DNA of 64,000 nt from Ruminococcus sp. (lineage in GTDB: Bacteria; Bacillota; Clostridia; Oscillospirales; Ruminococcaceae). Positions within the stretch are counted from its first letter, which is position 1. Each line of letters opens with the position of its first letter. This document shows, piece by piece, positions 32,811-41,430 of the stretch. The stretch is from NCBI GenBank assembly GCA_017542125.1, contig JAFXXU010000045.1, forward strand, positions 51,998 to 115,997. The letters are read 5' to 3'. The notes beneath the pieces were generated by a model that searched no databases, was not told the DNA's origin, and saw nothing but the letters and a program-made list of their open reading frames with translations. The position numbers and the translations under genes were made by a program.

Positions 32811-33842
32811 TTATTTCTTTTCCTGAGTCTCATCGCCGTCGCCTTCCTCCTCGGTGAGCAGCTCGGTGAGCCTCGACGAGAAGTATTCCAGGTAAGGGAT
32901 GAACTTCGCGTAGTCCAGCCTCATGGGGCCCAGGAGCCCGAGAGTACCGATCTGCCTGCCGTCCTTCGAGAAGGGCGCTGCGATCAGCGAAGAGTTGCTG
33001 ATAACGAACCCCTCGCTTTCGGGAGAGAACATCACCTGCAGCCCCGAGAAGCTCTCGTTGACGAAGTGCATCATTTCCCGTTTATTATCAAGGAAGCTGA
33101 TTATCTCAGTCTGGTCGAAATCCTTGCAGGAGAGCAGATTGTTCGCTCCCGCAACGGAGACCTCCTGAGAATTAAACTCCTTTGAAAGCTCCAGAAGCTC
33201 CGACATAAGGGGCGCCAGGGTCATCATATACGAGCCCATAGCTGCCGAGAGATCCTCAAACATCTTGTCGGAAAGCTCATCGACGGATACCCCCTGCAGG
33301 TTCTGCTGCATGAAGTTGTCGAAGAATTCAAGCTGCTCGTGGGTAAGGTCGAACTCCAGGCGGCAGATCTTGTTCTTGATGGTGCCGTTGGAGGTGATCA
33401 TCAGGATTATATACATCCTCTTGCCCGTGGGGATGACCTCAACCTTTGAGATCATAGAGAACTTGGGTGCCTGACTTGCCACCACTGCCGCGCACTTTGT
33501 CAGCTCCGCCAGCGCGAAGGAGGCGCTGTTCACCAGCTCCTGCTCGGTAACGGCGGTATCGGGGATCATACTGTCGAGCCTTGCCTTTTCCTCATCGGAG
33601 AGGCTGTTTTTCTGCATAAGGCTGTCAACGTAGAGCCGGAATCCGTTATAGGTGGGTATCCTGCCTGCGGAGGTGTGGGGCTGCTCCAGATAGCCCTGCT
33701 TCTCCAGCTCAGCCATCTCGTTGCGGATGGTAGCCGAGGAGGCCTTGACCTTATCCATAATGGTCTTGGAGCCGACAGGCTCGCCCGTCGTGATATATTC
33801 ATCGACTATCGCCGTAAGGATCTTCAGCTTTCGGCTGTCCAT
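32811..33842 (-). CDS. hrcA: Heat-inducible transcription repressor HrcA
   Basis: The 343-residue repressor of class I heat-shock genes. The N-terminal winged helix (residues ~1-75: TGEPVGSKTIMDKVKASSATIRNEMAELEKQGYLEQPHTSAGRIPT) is diagnostic. A GAF-like middle and a C-terminal dimerisation region follow (GTLGLLGPMRLDYAKFIPYLEYFS). It binds CIRCE, and a perfect CIRCE plus an imperfect one lie 82-139 bases upstream (33924-33950 and 33901-33927), so it represses its own operon. The family depends on GroE for activity; no groE is in the window. Confidence 0.97.
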   Translation of the reverse strand: MDSRKLKILTAIVDEYITTGEPVGSKTIMDKVKASSATIRNEMAELEKQGYLEQPHTSAGRIPTYNGFRLYVDSLMQKNSLSDEEKARLDSMIPDTAVTEQELVNSASFALAELTKCAAVVASQAPKFSMISKVEVIPTGKRMYIILMITSNGTIKNKICRLEFDLTHEQLEFFDNFMQQNLQGVSVDELSDKMFEDLSAAMGSYMMTLAPLMSELLELSKEFNSQEVSVAGANNLLSCKDFDQTEIISFLDNKREMMHFVNESFSGLQVMFSPESEGFVISNSSLIAAPFSKDGRQIGTLGLLGPMRLDYAKFIPYLEYFSSRLTELLTEEEGDGDETQEKK

Positions 33843-33900
33843 AAGCCCTCGTCCTTTCCCGCTTTACTGCCTGCGTTTTCTACGCCCTGACATCCCGTGA

Positions 33901-33927
33901 TTAGCACTTGAACTTTTTGAGTGTTAG
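33901..33927 (-). promoter_or_regulatory. Imperfect second CIRCE-like element
   Basis: TTAGCACTT-N9-GAGTGTTAG has two to three mismatches to CIRCE and shares four bases (33924-33927) with the perfect element. It probably extends HrcA binding (inference). Confidence 0.6.
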
Positions 33928-33950
33928 CACTCGACCTCTCCGAGTGCTAA
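33924..33950 (-). promoter_or_regulatory. CIRCE operator (HrcA binding site)
   Basis: TTAGCACTC-N9-GAGTGCTAA is a perfect CIRCE inverted repeat, placed directly downstream of the hrcA promoter -10 box. Confidence 0.97.
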
Positions 33951-33954
33951 ATAT

Positions 33955-33983
33955 AGTTTATACCCTTTTTGCGATTTTGTCAA
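33955..33983 (-). promoter_or_regulatory. Promoter of the hrcA-grpE-dnaK-dnaJ operon
   Basis: On the minus strand TTGACA (33978-33983), a 17-base spacer and TAAACT (33955-33960), immediately before CIRCE. Confidence 0.85.
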
Positions 33984-34091
33984 GACCCTTACAGCTATTT
34001 TTTTGACAATTTTATATTTTTTTATTCCGCTGCCCTGCCGCATTGTGAATTGTGCATAAATGGGACCACGATTTTTCGTCCGGGGAGTTCG

Positions 34092-34120
34092 TTGACAAGG
34101 GTAGACAAATATGGTATAAT
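34092..34120 (+). promoter_or_regulatory. Promoter of the reverse rubrerythrin gene
   Basis: TTGACA (34092-34097), a 17-base spacer and TATAAT (34115-34120), exact consensus. A CATTGTGAATTGTGCAT fragment of the dispersed repeat lies upstream at 34043-34059. Confidence 0.88.
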
Positions 34121-34184
34121 TTAAGAACAGGCAGCACAATACTTAGTTTGGCTGCCCACATTTATATCTGAGGAGGTAATTATT

Positions 34185-34736
34185 ATGACTAAGTGGGTAT
34201 GTTCCGTATGCGGTTATATTTATGAGGGAGAAAATCCCCCCGAGTTCTGTCCGCAGTGCAAGGTCCCTGCCGAGAAATTCAACAAGATGGAAGAGGCGAC
34301 CGAGCTCGTTTGGGCCGATCAGCACAAAGTAGGCATAGCACAGGGTCTCGATCCCGAGATCGTTGCAGGCCTCAAGGACAATTTCGCCGGCGAATGCTCC
34401 GAGGTAGGTATGTATCTTGCTATGGCAAGAGTTGCTTACAGAGAGGGCTATCCCGAGGTAGGTCTTTACTATGAGAAGGCTGCCTGGGAGGAGGCTGAGC
34501 ACGCTGCCAAGTTTGCGGAGCTCCTCGGTGAGGTAGTTACCACCTCCACCAAGAAGAATCTCGAGCTCAGATATATGGCCGAGAACGGCGCCTGCGAGGG
34601 CAAGATGAAGATCGCCAAGCGCGCCAAGGAGCTGGGCTACGACGCTATCCACGACACCGTTCACGAGATGGCCAAGGACGAAGCCCGTCACGGCTGCGCA
34701 TTCAAGGGCCTCTATGACAGATACTTCGGCAAGTAA
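34185..34736 (+). CDS. Reverse rubrerythrin
   Basis: A 183-residue peroxide/oxygen reductase of anaerobes. The rubredoxin domain is N-terminal (residues 1-35, Cys 6, 9, 22, 25), followed by the diiron ferritin-like domain with Glu/His ligands in [44 protein letters not shown] and MAKDEARHG. The order is opposite to classical rubrerythrin, so it belongs to the reverse type. It acts in the cytoplasm and reduces H2O2 or O2 with reduced rubredoxin. It has its own consensus promoter and terminator. Confidence 0.95.
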   Translation: MTKWVCSVCGYIYEGENPPEFCPQCKVPAEKFNKMEEATELVWADQHKVGIAQGLDPEIVAGLKDNFAGECSEVGMYLAMARVAYREGYPEVGLYYEKAAWEEAEHAAKFAELLGEVVTTSTKKNLELRYMAENGACEGKMKIAKRAKELGYDAIHDTVHEMAKDEARHGCAFKGLYDRYFGK

Positions 34737-34752
34737 GCTGCAATAAAACAAC

Positions 34753-34788
34753 AAAGCCGTACAGGAACGCTCCTGTACGGCTTTTATT
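34753..34788 (+). terminator. Terminator of the reverse rubrerythrin gene
   Basis: AAAGCCGTACAGGA pairs with TCCTGTACGGCTTT, followed by TATTAT. It overlaps the stop of the convergent sortase-cassette gene, so it probably works in both directions. Confidence 0.85.
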
Positions 34789-35764
34789 ATGCTTCCTCGC
34801 CGGATGCTTCGTCGGCTTCGGGGGTCTCTGCATCGGGCTCCTGCTCGACATCCTTGTGCCAATGGGTCTTCTTCCACTGTTTCTTGCAGTAGTTCTTGTA
34901 GAGGACGTGCACGACCTGCGCCGCCACCAGCAGCACCAGACCGATTACCAGCACGATGTTCTGAACGAGTATGATTTTTTTCAGCGAGAGCTCCAGCATA
35001 CCCGTCACCGTCTTGTGGATGTAGGTATTGGTGATAAAGAAGGAGCTGAAATACTCGGTCTTATAGAGATACACGCAGGGTATCAGGAACACCGCCGCCG
35101 AGACTGCCATAAGCAATCCCGCCCAGTAGATAAGGTCTCTGGGATGATGCCTGTCGATTATCACCATTATAACGATCATCAGCACTGCAAGTCCCACAAA
35201 GCCCCAGAAGGCTACGGTGATCAGCCCCGAGTGGTTATGCAGCGTCTTGGCAACACTTGAATCCGAGAATGAGAAGAGCATCATCGTATCAAGGCGGCTG
35301 CTGACCTGGACCTTTGCCATTTTAATGGTGTTATCCAGCAGCTCCCGGTACTCCTTATCCTTTTCGATGCTGCGCTCCTCGGCATCCTTCTCGATGTAAT
35401 CGGTGATGCTCTTTTCGAGGGCGGTGAAATCGTAGGAGTTGGAGGGCTTGGGAGCCTGGCTGTCGGAGATGTACTTGATGGAATCATCCAGCATCTTAAA
35501 GGAGGCAGCGTAGAGATCCTCCTCCTTGATGGGGTCGGTGAACACATTAACGGGGATACCCGTGGCGGCCGAGAGGGAGTCGAAATACTTCACCAGCTCC
35601 TCGTACATCGCCTTGGAGACCTCCCGCTGATCCATAGCATCCTTATATATCTTGGTATCAAGCAGCACATTCTCGGCAAAAGCCGCAGCCTGAGCCAGGC
35701 AGATGAAAATGGCTGTAAACACCGAAAGGATCACCAGCGGGGTATAGTGGTAGAGCTTTTTCAC
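34787..35764 (-). CDS. Membrane protein of the sortase cassette
   Basis: A 325-residue protein with an N-terminal signal anchor, a large extracytoplasmic helical region (residues ~30-180) and three to four further transmembrane segments in the second half (~185-205, ~215-235, ~265-290). A charged, Glu-rich C-tail follows. GTG at 35764 overlaps the sortase stop (GTGA) and follows GGAGGTGG; a longer frame from 35788 is rejected. It is translationally coupled to the sortase. No family is recognised; it may assist sortase or substrate assembly at the membrane (inference). Confidence 0.78.
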   Translation of the reverse strand: MKKLYHYTPLVILSVFTAIFICLAQAAAFAENVLLDTKIYKDAMDQREVSKAMYEELVKYFDSLSAATGIPVNVFTDPIKEEDLYAASFKMLDDSIKYISDSQAPKPSNSYDFTALEKSITDYIEKDAEERSIEKDKEYRELLDNTIKMAKVQVSSRLDTMMLFSFSDSSVAKTLHNHSGLITVAFWGFVGLAVLMIVIMVIIDRHHPRDLIYWAGLLMAVSAAVFLIPCVYLYKTEYFSSFFITNTYIHKTVTGMLELSLKKIILVQNIVLVIGLVLLVAAQVVHVLYKNYCKKQWKKTHWHKDVEQEPDAETPEADEASGEEA

Positions 35765-36507
35765 TTTGCCACCTCCACCTTTTTCCACTGGCGCTCAACG
35801 AGGTCTCCGAGGATCGCTATACGGGTCTTGCTCATTCCGAGCCTGCCGTTGTTCCAGCAGGTATAGGCGGTGAGCCTGTCGTGGCCGAAGGTCGGGTCGA
35901 TGTAGGTCGAGTCGTTCTCATCGAAGGTGACTATCTCGCTGATGATATAGGTCATCTTGACATAGTCGGTCTCAATGACGACTATATCCCCCTCCTTGCA
36001 GCGCGGGAGGTTATAGAAATAGGTATGGTTATGCCCCGCGAGGACGAGGTTGCCCACATTGCCGATATAAACCGAGCCGTTATACCAGCCTATGCCCTTT
36101 TCGAGGACATCAAGCCTGGTACCCGCATAGATGGGTATATCCTTCATCCCGGCATTCTCGCAGGTAAAGGAGCCGTAGTAGTCCCCGTAGTAGGGGTAGA
36201 TCATGGTATGAGTTTCCTCGGTCTCCTCATTAGTGACCTCACGGATCCTGAGCGGAGCGTCATCGGCGTGGTAAATGCTGACCTGCTTATCGCCCTGGGT
36301 CTGTTTATTCTCTTCATTGAACACGAGGTTCAGGTAAGGCTTGAAGTCATTATAAGGCTTCAGGAGCCCCAGCACGAACACACCGCACACAACTGCTAAA
36401 ACCAAAAAAGGTGTGAGAACATATGTAACTGTTCTCAGCACCTTATTCGACTCAGAATGTTTGCGGTGACGAGATCTGCTGTGTTTAACAGATTGTCTGT
36501 CACTCAT
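35761..36507 (-). CDS. Sortase
   Basis: A 248-residue sortase with a single N-terminal membrane anchor (residues ~24-50) and a catalytic domain facing outward. The catalytic set is His 159 (AGHNHTYFYN), Cys 217 (LTAYTCWNN) and Arg 229 (MSKTRIAI). TAYTC replaces the more common TLTTC, which suggests a distinct subclass that cannot be fixed here. It lies between its likely substrate (36540-37127) and a membrane partner (34787-35764) on the same strand. It should cleave a xPTG- or xNTG-type signal and attach the product to the wall. Confidence 0.93.
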   Translation of the reverse strand: MSDRQSVKHSRSRHRKHSESNKVLRTVTYVLTPFLVLAVVCGVFVLGLLKPYNDFKPYLNLVFNEENKQTQGDKQVSIYHADDAPLRIREVTNEETEETHTMIYPYYGDYYGSFTCENAGMKDIPIYAGTRLDVLEKGIGWYNGSVYIGNVGNLVLAGHNHTYFYNLPRCKEGDIVVIETDYVKMTYIISEIVTFDENDSTYIDPTFGHDRLTAYTCWNNGRLGMSKTRIAILGDLVERQWKKVEVAK

Positions 36508-36539
36508 TATTTACTTCACTCCGTAGTTATTGGCAGGAA

Positions 36540-37127
36540 TTAGTTCTCCCTGTTCTTCTTAGCAACTACAACGATGCCGGTACCAGCAAGCATGATAGCG
36601 CAAGCAGCAGCAAATACAGCAGCATTGTTTACGTTCTCACCGGTAGGTGCGGGCTTGTCATCGTCGATAGGAGTCTTCTCGCCGTCAAACTCAACGATTA
36701 CATCGTAGCCGTCGCCGGTAGCTCTCTTCTCGGTAGTGATCTTAACACCGTACTTAGCGCCGGTATCAACGAGAGCCTTGAGAACAGCTTCCTTATCAGC
36801 AGCATCCATACCATGCATCAGAGAAGTTCTCTCGTCAGTAGTGAGGTCAGCAGCCTGCTTGCCCTCGGGGAGATACTTTGTAACGATATTGTTGAAAGTA
36901 TCCTCGATAGCCTTGCACATCTCACCGTACTGCTCGCTGGTGAACTTATCCTGATTCTTCTCAAGGAAGTTGCTCAGCTGCTGAACGTTGTGATCCTGAA
37001 CGCCGCAAGCCTTTGCGGTAGCAACAACGCCCTCCCAGTTAGCGGGAGCAGCAAAAGCGGAAACGCTCATCGTAGCGGCGATAGCAAGAGAAGCAGCAAA
37101 TGCGGTGATCTTCTTAGTCAGTTTCAT
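36540..37127 (-). CDS. Secreted sortase substrate, cell-wall-anchored protein
   Basis: A 195-residue protein with a signal peptide cleaved near AFA|AP (residue 26) and an all-helical central domain (~30-150, repeats of ...FLEKNQDKFTSEQYGEM...). It has a C-terminal sorting signal PAPTGENVNN (PTG at 161-163), then a hydrophobic stretch AAVFAAACAIMLAGTGIVVVA and a KKNREN tail. The motif is PAPTG rather than canonical LPxTG. It is transcribed ahead of the sortase and is its obvious partner. The wall role is unknown. The promoter is at 37179-37207. Confidence 0.85.
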   Translation of the reverse strand: MKLTKKITAFAASLAIAATMSVSAFAAPANWEGVVATAKACGVQDHNVQQLSNFLEKNQDKFTSEQYGEMCKAIEDTFNNIVTKYLPEGKQAADLTTDERTSLMHGMDAADKEAVLKALVDTGAKYGVKITTEKRATGDGYDVIVEFDGEKTPIDDDKPAPTGENVNNAAVFAAACAIMLAGTGIVVVAKKNREN

Positions 37128-37178
37128 TTTTGTATTCCTCCTAAAATATCATTGGCAGATATAAAATCTTACGCTATT

Positions 37179-37207
37179 AGTATAGCACACAGGTATTCAA
37201 ATTGCAA
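37179..37207 (-). promoter_or_regulatory. Promoter of the sortase cassette
   Basis: On the minus strand TTGCAA (37202-37207), a 17-base spacer and TATACT (37179-37184). The rest of the 37128-37680 gap is non-coding apart from the promoter for GH130. Confidence 0.75.
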
Positions 37208-37588
37208 CGTTTTTTTTGCATTCGTCAATATTTTCGGCATTTTAAACAATATAAACTGTAACAGTTTGTAAAATAGTATGCAATTAAAACGATATGTTTG
37301 CTTTATTAACAATATATTCAAGAGTCCCCGAACCGATCACGGCTGCAAAAAGCCTGCAATATCGTCTTTTGGGAGGATTTTACTCGGAGTTCCGGGCGCT
37401 CTCCCCCGCTCCTGGAGACGGTTGGGCATAATCCACAACAACGCTTTACCCTGATATCAGTACACCTGAACGGTAAGCATTATATATAGTATATCGCATT
37501 GTCAGCCCCGAATTGTAAACAAAATATAAAATTTTGAAAGAATACGTTTTCAGGGCTTTCTTAATCGTTTTCTGCTCTTTCGGGGGGC

Positions 37589-37617
37589 TTGCAAATTTTG
37601 AGAAAATGTGTTTTAAT
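37589..37617 (+). promoter_or_regulatory. Promoter of the GH130 gene
   Basis: TTGCAA (37589-37594), a 17-base spacer and TTTAAT (37612-37617). Confidence 0.65.
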
Positions 37618-37679
37618 ATAGCTATGAGGCTGCAAAGCCCCGTAGTGATGGATATTTATATTTGAAAGGCGGAATTTAA

Positions 37680-38678
37680 ATGAACGTGAAGATCATTAAC
37701 GGACAGTCGATCCCGAACATTCCCTGGCAGGAAAAGCCCGCAGAATGCAAAGATGTTATCTGGAGATACAATGCCAATCCCATCATCCCCAGGAACCTTC
37801 TCCCCACATCCAATTCCATATTCAACAGCGCGGTCGTTCCCTTCGAGGGCAAGTTCGCAGGCGTGTTCAGAGTTGACGACAAGGTGAGGAACATGGAGCT
37901 CCACGCCGGCTTCTCCGAGGACGGCATCCATTGGAACATCGACCCCGACAGGATCGTTTTCGAGCAGGCCGACAAGGCCACCGAAGAGGTGAACCAGTGG
38001 GGCTACGGCTACGATCCCCGTGTTTGCTGGATCGAGGACAGATATTGGGTAACTTGGTGCAACGCCTACGGCTGGAAGCCCACCATCGGCGTCGGCTACA
38101 CCTACGATTTCAAGAAGTTCTATCAGTGCGAGAACGCTTTCCTGCCCTTCAACAGAAACGGTGTTCTCTTCCCCAGAAAGATAAACGACAAGTTCGTGAT
38201 GTTCTCCCGTCCCTCCGATTCGGGTCACACCCCCTTCGGCGATATGTATATCTCCCAGTCCCCCGATATGAAGTACTGGGGCGAGCACAGGCACGTTATG
38301 GGACCCCTCAAGGCCTGGGAGTCCAAAAAGATCGGTGCAGGTCCTATCCCGATAGAGACCTCCGAGGGCTGGCTCTGCTTCTATCACGGTGTTCTTGAAA
38401 GCTGCAACGGCTTCGTTTACAGCTTCTCCGCCTGCATCCTTGACAAGGATCAGCCCTGGAAGGTTAAGTACCGCTGTGCAGAGTATCTGCTGAGCCCTCA
38501 GGAGCTTTACGAGTGCGTGGGCGACGTTCAGAACGTTACCTTCCCCTGCGCTACCCTTGTTGATGCCGACACCGGCCGCATAGCTATCTACTACGGCTGC
38601 GCCGACACCTGCGTTTCCATGGCCTTCACCACTGTTGACGCTGTTGTTGACTACGTTAAGTCTCATTCTTCGGTCTGA
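37680..38678 (+). CDS. GH130 beta-mannoside phosphorylase
   Basis: A 332-residue glycoside hydrolase family 130 enzyme that phosphorolyses beta-1,4-mannosyl sugars (mannosyl-glucose or mannooligosaccharide) to mannose-1-phosphate. The family sequence includes [13 protein letters not shown] and the catalytic Asp in [13 protein letters not shown], then [16 protein letters not shown]. Ruminococcus albus has two such enzymes (RaMP1/RaMP2), and this looks like one of them; specificity cannot be told apart by eye. ATG follows GAAAGGCGGA. It is monocistronic and ends in a terminator at 38734-38767. It is the clearest sign of mannan use in the window. Confidence 0.93.
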   Translation: MNVKIINGQSIPNIPWQEKPAECKDVIWRYNANPIIPRNLLPTSNSIFNSAVVPFEGKFAGVFRVDDKVRNMELHAGFSEDGIHWNIDPDRIVFEQADKATEEVNQWGYGYDPRVCWIEDRYWVTWCNAYGWKPTIGVGYTYDFKKFYQCENAFLPFNRNGVLFPRKINDKFVMFSRPSDSGHTPFGDMYISQSPDMKYWGEHRHVMGPLKAWESKKIGAGPIPIETSEGWLCFYHGVLESCNGFVYSFSACILDKDQPWKVKYRCAEYLLSPQELYECVGDVQNVTFPCATLVDADTGRIAIYYGCADTCVSMAFTTVDAVVDYVKSHSSV

Positions 38679-38733
38679 TCTGGCACAATGACCGTCGGAT
38701 GACTTATAAATTTGGAAAAATGAAATGATGCGT

Positions 38734-38767
38734 GAGCCCCCTGACGGATCCTTCTGTCAGGGGGCTT
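38734..38767 (+). terminator. Terminator of the GH130 gene
   Basis: AGCCCCCTGAC pairs with GTCAGGGGGCT and a TTTACGTTTT tail follows. Confidence 0.8.
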
Positions 38768-38854
38768 TACGTTTTGGGTCTTGAGGGGGATGATTATTGC
38801 TGAAAAGTTTAAACTCTCCCCTTGTGTTTTCTCTCCAAGTGCGCAATAATCCTG

Positions 38855-38883
38855 TTGACTATGGGCGGCTTTTGCGCTATAAT
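38855..38883 (+). promoter_or_regulatory. Promoter of pyk
   Basis: TTGACT (38855-38860), a 17-base spacer and TATAAT (38878-38883). Confidence 0.85.
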
Positions 38884-38928
38884 GGTATCAGTAAAGCTAA
38901 GTAATTACCGAAAGGCGTGTTGATTTGT

Positions 38929-40350
38929 ATGAGAAAGACCAAGATAGTCTGCACAATAGGTCCATCTACCGATAACGAGGATGTGCTCCGCGAGCTTATG
39001 CTCTCGGGCATGGATGTGGCGAGGTTCAACTTCTCCCACTCGGAGCATTCGGTCCACAAGCAGAGGTTCGAGCAGGTCCGCCGCATAAGCCGCGAGCTGG
39101 GGCTGAACGTTGCCTGCCTGCTGGATACCAAGGGTCCCGAGATAAGGCTGCGGGATTTCAAGGATCACCAGCCCGTTTTCATCAAGGACGGCGACGATTT
39201 CACCCTAACTACCCGTGAGCTGGAGGGTGACGAAACTATCGCCTCAATAACCTTTGAGCACCTCCCCAAGGATGTCTCCCTGGGATCCAGGATACTGATA
39301 AACGACGGTGTTATCGAGCTTTCGGTGAAATCCATAAACGGCACCGACATTCTCTGTCAGGTCATTCATGGGGGCAAGCTCTCGGATCACAAGGGTATTA
39401 ACGTCCCCGGGGTGAAGCTCTCCATGCCCTACATCTCCGATGCGGATATGGACGATCTGGCCTTCGGCGCGAAGATGGGCTTTGATTTCATCGCTGCCTC
39501 CTTCGTCAGGACGGCTGCCGACGTCATCTATCTGAGAAAATTCACCCAGAGCCTGGGCTGGAACAATCCCCGCATAATCGCAAAGATCGAGAATGCCGAG
39601 GGCGTTGAGAACATCGACGAGATCCTGGAGGCTGCCGACGGCATCATGGTAGCCAGAGGCGATATGGGTGTTGAGATCCCCTTTGAGCAGATCCCTGCGA
39701 TACAGAAGGATCTGATCCACAAGGCTTATAATGCCGGCAAGCAGGTAGTCACCGCGACGCAGATGCTGGAGTCGATGATAACCAATCCCCGCCCGACGAG
39801 AGCGGAGATCACCGACGTTGCCAACGCCATCTACGACGGCACCTCGGCTATAATGCTCTCCGGTGAGACGGCTGCGGGAGCTTATCCCATCGAAGCGGTA
39901 AGGACTATGGCTCTCATAGCCGAGACCACCGAGCAGGATATCGACTATCAGAAGCGCTTCCGCCAGAGGGAGGACTCAAAGAGCGAGTCTGTGACCGAAG
40001 CTATCTCTCACGCGACGGTAACGACAGCTCACGACCTGGGCGCTGCTGCGGTCATGACCGTCACCAAGAGCGGAGCTACGGCGCGTCAGCTCTCAAAATT
40101 CCGTCCCGACTGCCCTATCATCGGTCTTACCACCGACGAGACCATCTGCCGGCATATGAATATGTCCTGGGGCGTGCGTCCTGGTATGATCGAAGAAAAG
40201 ACCAACACCGACGAGCTGATCGAGCACGCCATCGAGGTCTCAAAGAAGCTGGGCTACATAAAGACCGGCGATCTTGTGGTGGTAACTGCGGGCGTACCCC
40301 TGGGGCGCAGCGGAACTACTAATCTTATAAAGGTCGAGACCGTGAAATAA
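38929..40350 (+). CDS. pyk: Pyruvate kinase
   Basis: A 473-residue glycolytic enzyme (phosphoenolpyruvate + ADP to pyruvate + ATP). It begins MRKTKIVCTIGPSTDNED. It carries VACLLDTKGPEIR, IAKIENAEGVENIDEI, GDMGVEIPFEQIPAIQK and AVMTVTKSGATARQLSKFRP, the standard core and allosteric regions. Length matches enzymes without the C-terminal PEP-utiliser domain. ATG at 38929 is the conserved start; an in-frame TTG at 38917 has better ribosome-binding-site spacing but is not supported by conservation. It has its own promoter and terminator. Confidence 0.97.
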   Translation: MRKTKIVCTIGPSTDNEDVLRELMLSGMDVARFNFSHSEHSVHKQRFEQVRRISRELGLNVACLLDTKGPEIRLRDFKDHQPVFIKDGDDFTLTTRELEGDETIASITFEHLPKDVSLGSRILINDGVIELSVKSINGTDILCQVIHGGKLSDHKGINVPGVKLSMPYISDADMDDLAFGAKMGFDFIAASFVRTAADVIYLRKFTQSLGWNNPRIIAKIENAEGVENIDEILEAADGIMVARGDMGVEIPFEQIPAIQKDLIHKAYNAGKQVVTATQMLESMITNPRPTRAEITDVANAIYDGTSAIMLSGETAAGAYPIEAVRTMALIAETTEQDIDYQKRFRQREDSKSESVTEAISHATVTTAHDLGAAAVMTVTKSGATARQLSKFRPDCPIIGLTTDETICRHMNMSWGVRPGMIEEKTNTDELIEHAIEVSKKLGYIKTGDLVVVTAGVPLGRSGTTNLIKVETVK

Positions 40351-40353
40351 CAT

Positions 40354-40396
40354 ATCACCCCGCTCCGGAGGCATATCCGGGGCGGGGATCTTTTTG
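40354..40396 (+). terminator. Terminator of pyk
   Basis: CACCCCGCTCCGGA pairs with TCCGGGGCGGGG; a CTTTTTG tail follows. Confidence 0.85.
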
Positions 40397-40400
40397 CATC

Positions 40401-40428
40401 AAAAAAGCAGCCTATTGGCTGCTTTCTT
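40401..40428 (-). terminator. Terminator-like hairpin downstream of pyrE
   Basis: On the minus strand AAAGCAGCC pairs with GGCTGCTTT and a T-rich tail follows. It lies about 230 bases after pyrE; the intervening 40429-40654 is AT-rich with no clear feature. Confidence 0.55.
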
Positions 40429-40654
40429 GATTGTGTAAAAATTTTGGAGAGGATGAAACGAACTAAGTCGAAAACTTAGCAGTTACATTGTTTCTTTCTA
40501 TTGTTCTACAATTCCCATTATACTCATTTTAAACTTTTTTTCAACAACAGTACAGTTACATTTTACTACAAAACTGTTACAAAATCTTCCTCTGTGCCGA
40601 AACTGCGTGCTATGCGGGAACGGAACACCCTCTCATTATTCAACAACGGCTTTT

Positions 40655-41314
40655 TCAGTATTCAACACCGTAATCTGTGCGGTACTGCTTCATAGCGGGG
40701 AGATACTCCCTGCCCTCAACGATGCCGTCCTCGATAGCCTTGATGATATCGTTGATGTTCACTATGGAATAGACCTTTATGCCGAACTCAGCAAATGCGT
40801 CCTGAACGGCGGAGTTATCCGAGGTGAGGGACTTCTCCATCCTGTCAACGGTGATGACCATAGCGGTGACGTCAACGTCTGCGGCGCTCTTCAGCTTGGG
40901 GAGGGATTCTCTCATAGCCTTGCCGGAGGTCATGACGTCGTCGATGATGATGACCTTCTCGCCGTCGGTAAGGGTCTTGCCCACGAACATACCGCCCTCG
41001 CCGTGATCCTTTGCTTCCTTTCTGTCAAAGCAGTAGGAGACATTGATGCCGTACTTATCCGCCAGAGCGATAACAGCCGAGACTGCAAGGGGTATGCCCT
41101 TATATGCGGGCCCGAACAGGGTCTCAACGGGGATCTTGTTCTCGGCGATGCAGTCGGCATAGAAACCGCCCAGCTTCGAGAGCTGCTCGCCTGTCTTGTA
41201 GTTGCCGCAGTTGATGAAATAGGGCGCCTTTCTGCCGCTTTTCAGGGTGAACTCCCCGAAGGTAAGCACGCCGCTGTCAACCATAAACTTGATAAATTCT
41301 TCCTTGTAGGTCAT
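40655..41314 (-). CDS. pyrE: Orotate phosphoribosyltransferase
   Basis: A 219-residue enzyme that makes orotidine-5'-phosphate from orotate and PRPP in pyrimidine synthesis. The PRPP motif IIIDDVMTSGKA (VxxxDDxxTSG) is intact, and RKEAKDHGEGG is the flexible loop. ATG at 41314 follows AAAGGAG and gives the usual length. The frame stays open upstream to a GTG at 41416 that also has a strong ribosome binding site (AAAGGAGGG). That start would add 34 residues (SIDDYKDRMTSPIGAVRTDP...). It is last in the long ecfA-to-pyrE gene train, 116 bases from the ClpE-like gene. Confidence 0.95.
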   Translation of the reverse strand: MTYKEEFIKFMVDSGVLTFGEFTLKSGRKAPYFINCGNYKTGEQLSKLGGFYADCIAENKIPVETLFGPAYKGIPLAVSAVIALADKYGINVSYCFDRKEAKDHGEGGMFVGKTLTDGEKVIIIDDVMTSGKAMRESLPKLKSAADVDVTAMVITVDRMEKSLTSDNSAVQDAFAEFGIKVYSIVNINDIIKAIEDGIVEGREYLPAMKQYRTDYGVEY

Positions 41315-41430
41315 ATTGATACTCCTTTGCTCTATGGGTTTTCCTGTTGCGGGGTCTGTCCTTACGGCCCCGATGGGTGAGGTCATCCTATCCTTGTAAT
41401 CGTCGATACTGTACACGGCAGAGCCCTCCT

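Noticed and set aside
37292-37430. Small 45-codon frame in the sortase/GH130 gap
   Set aside because: No ribosome binding site, no promoter aimed at it, and composition not protein-like.
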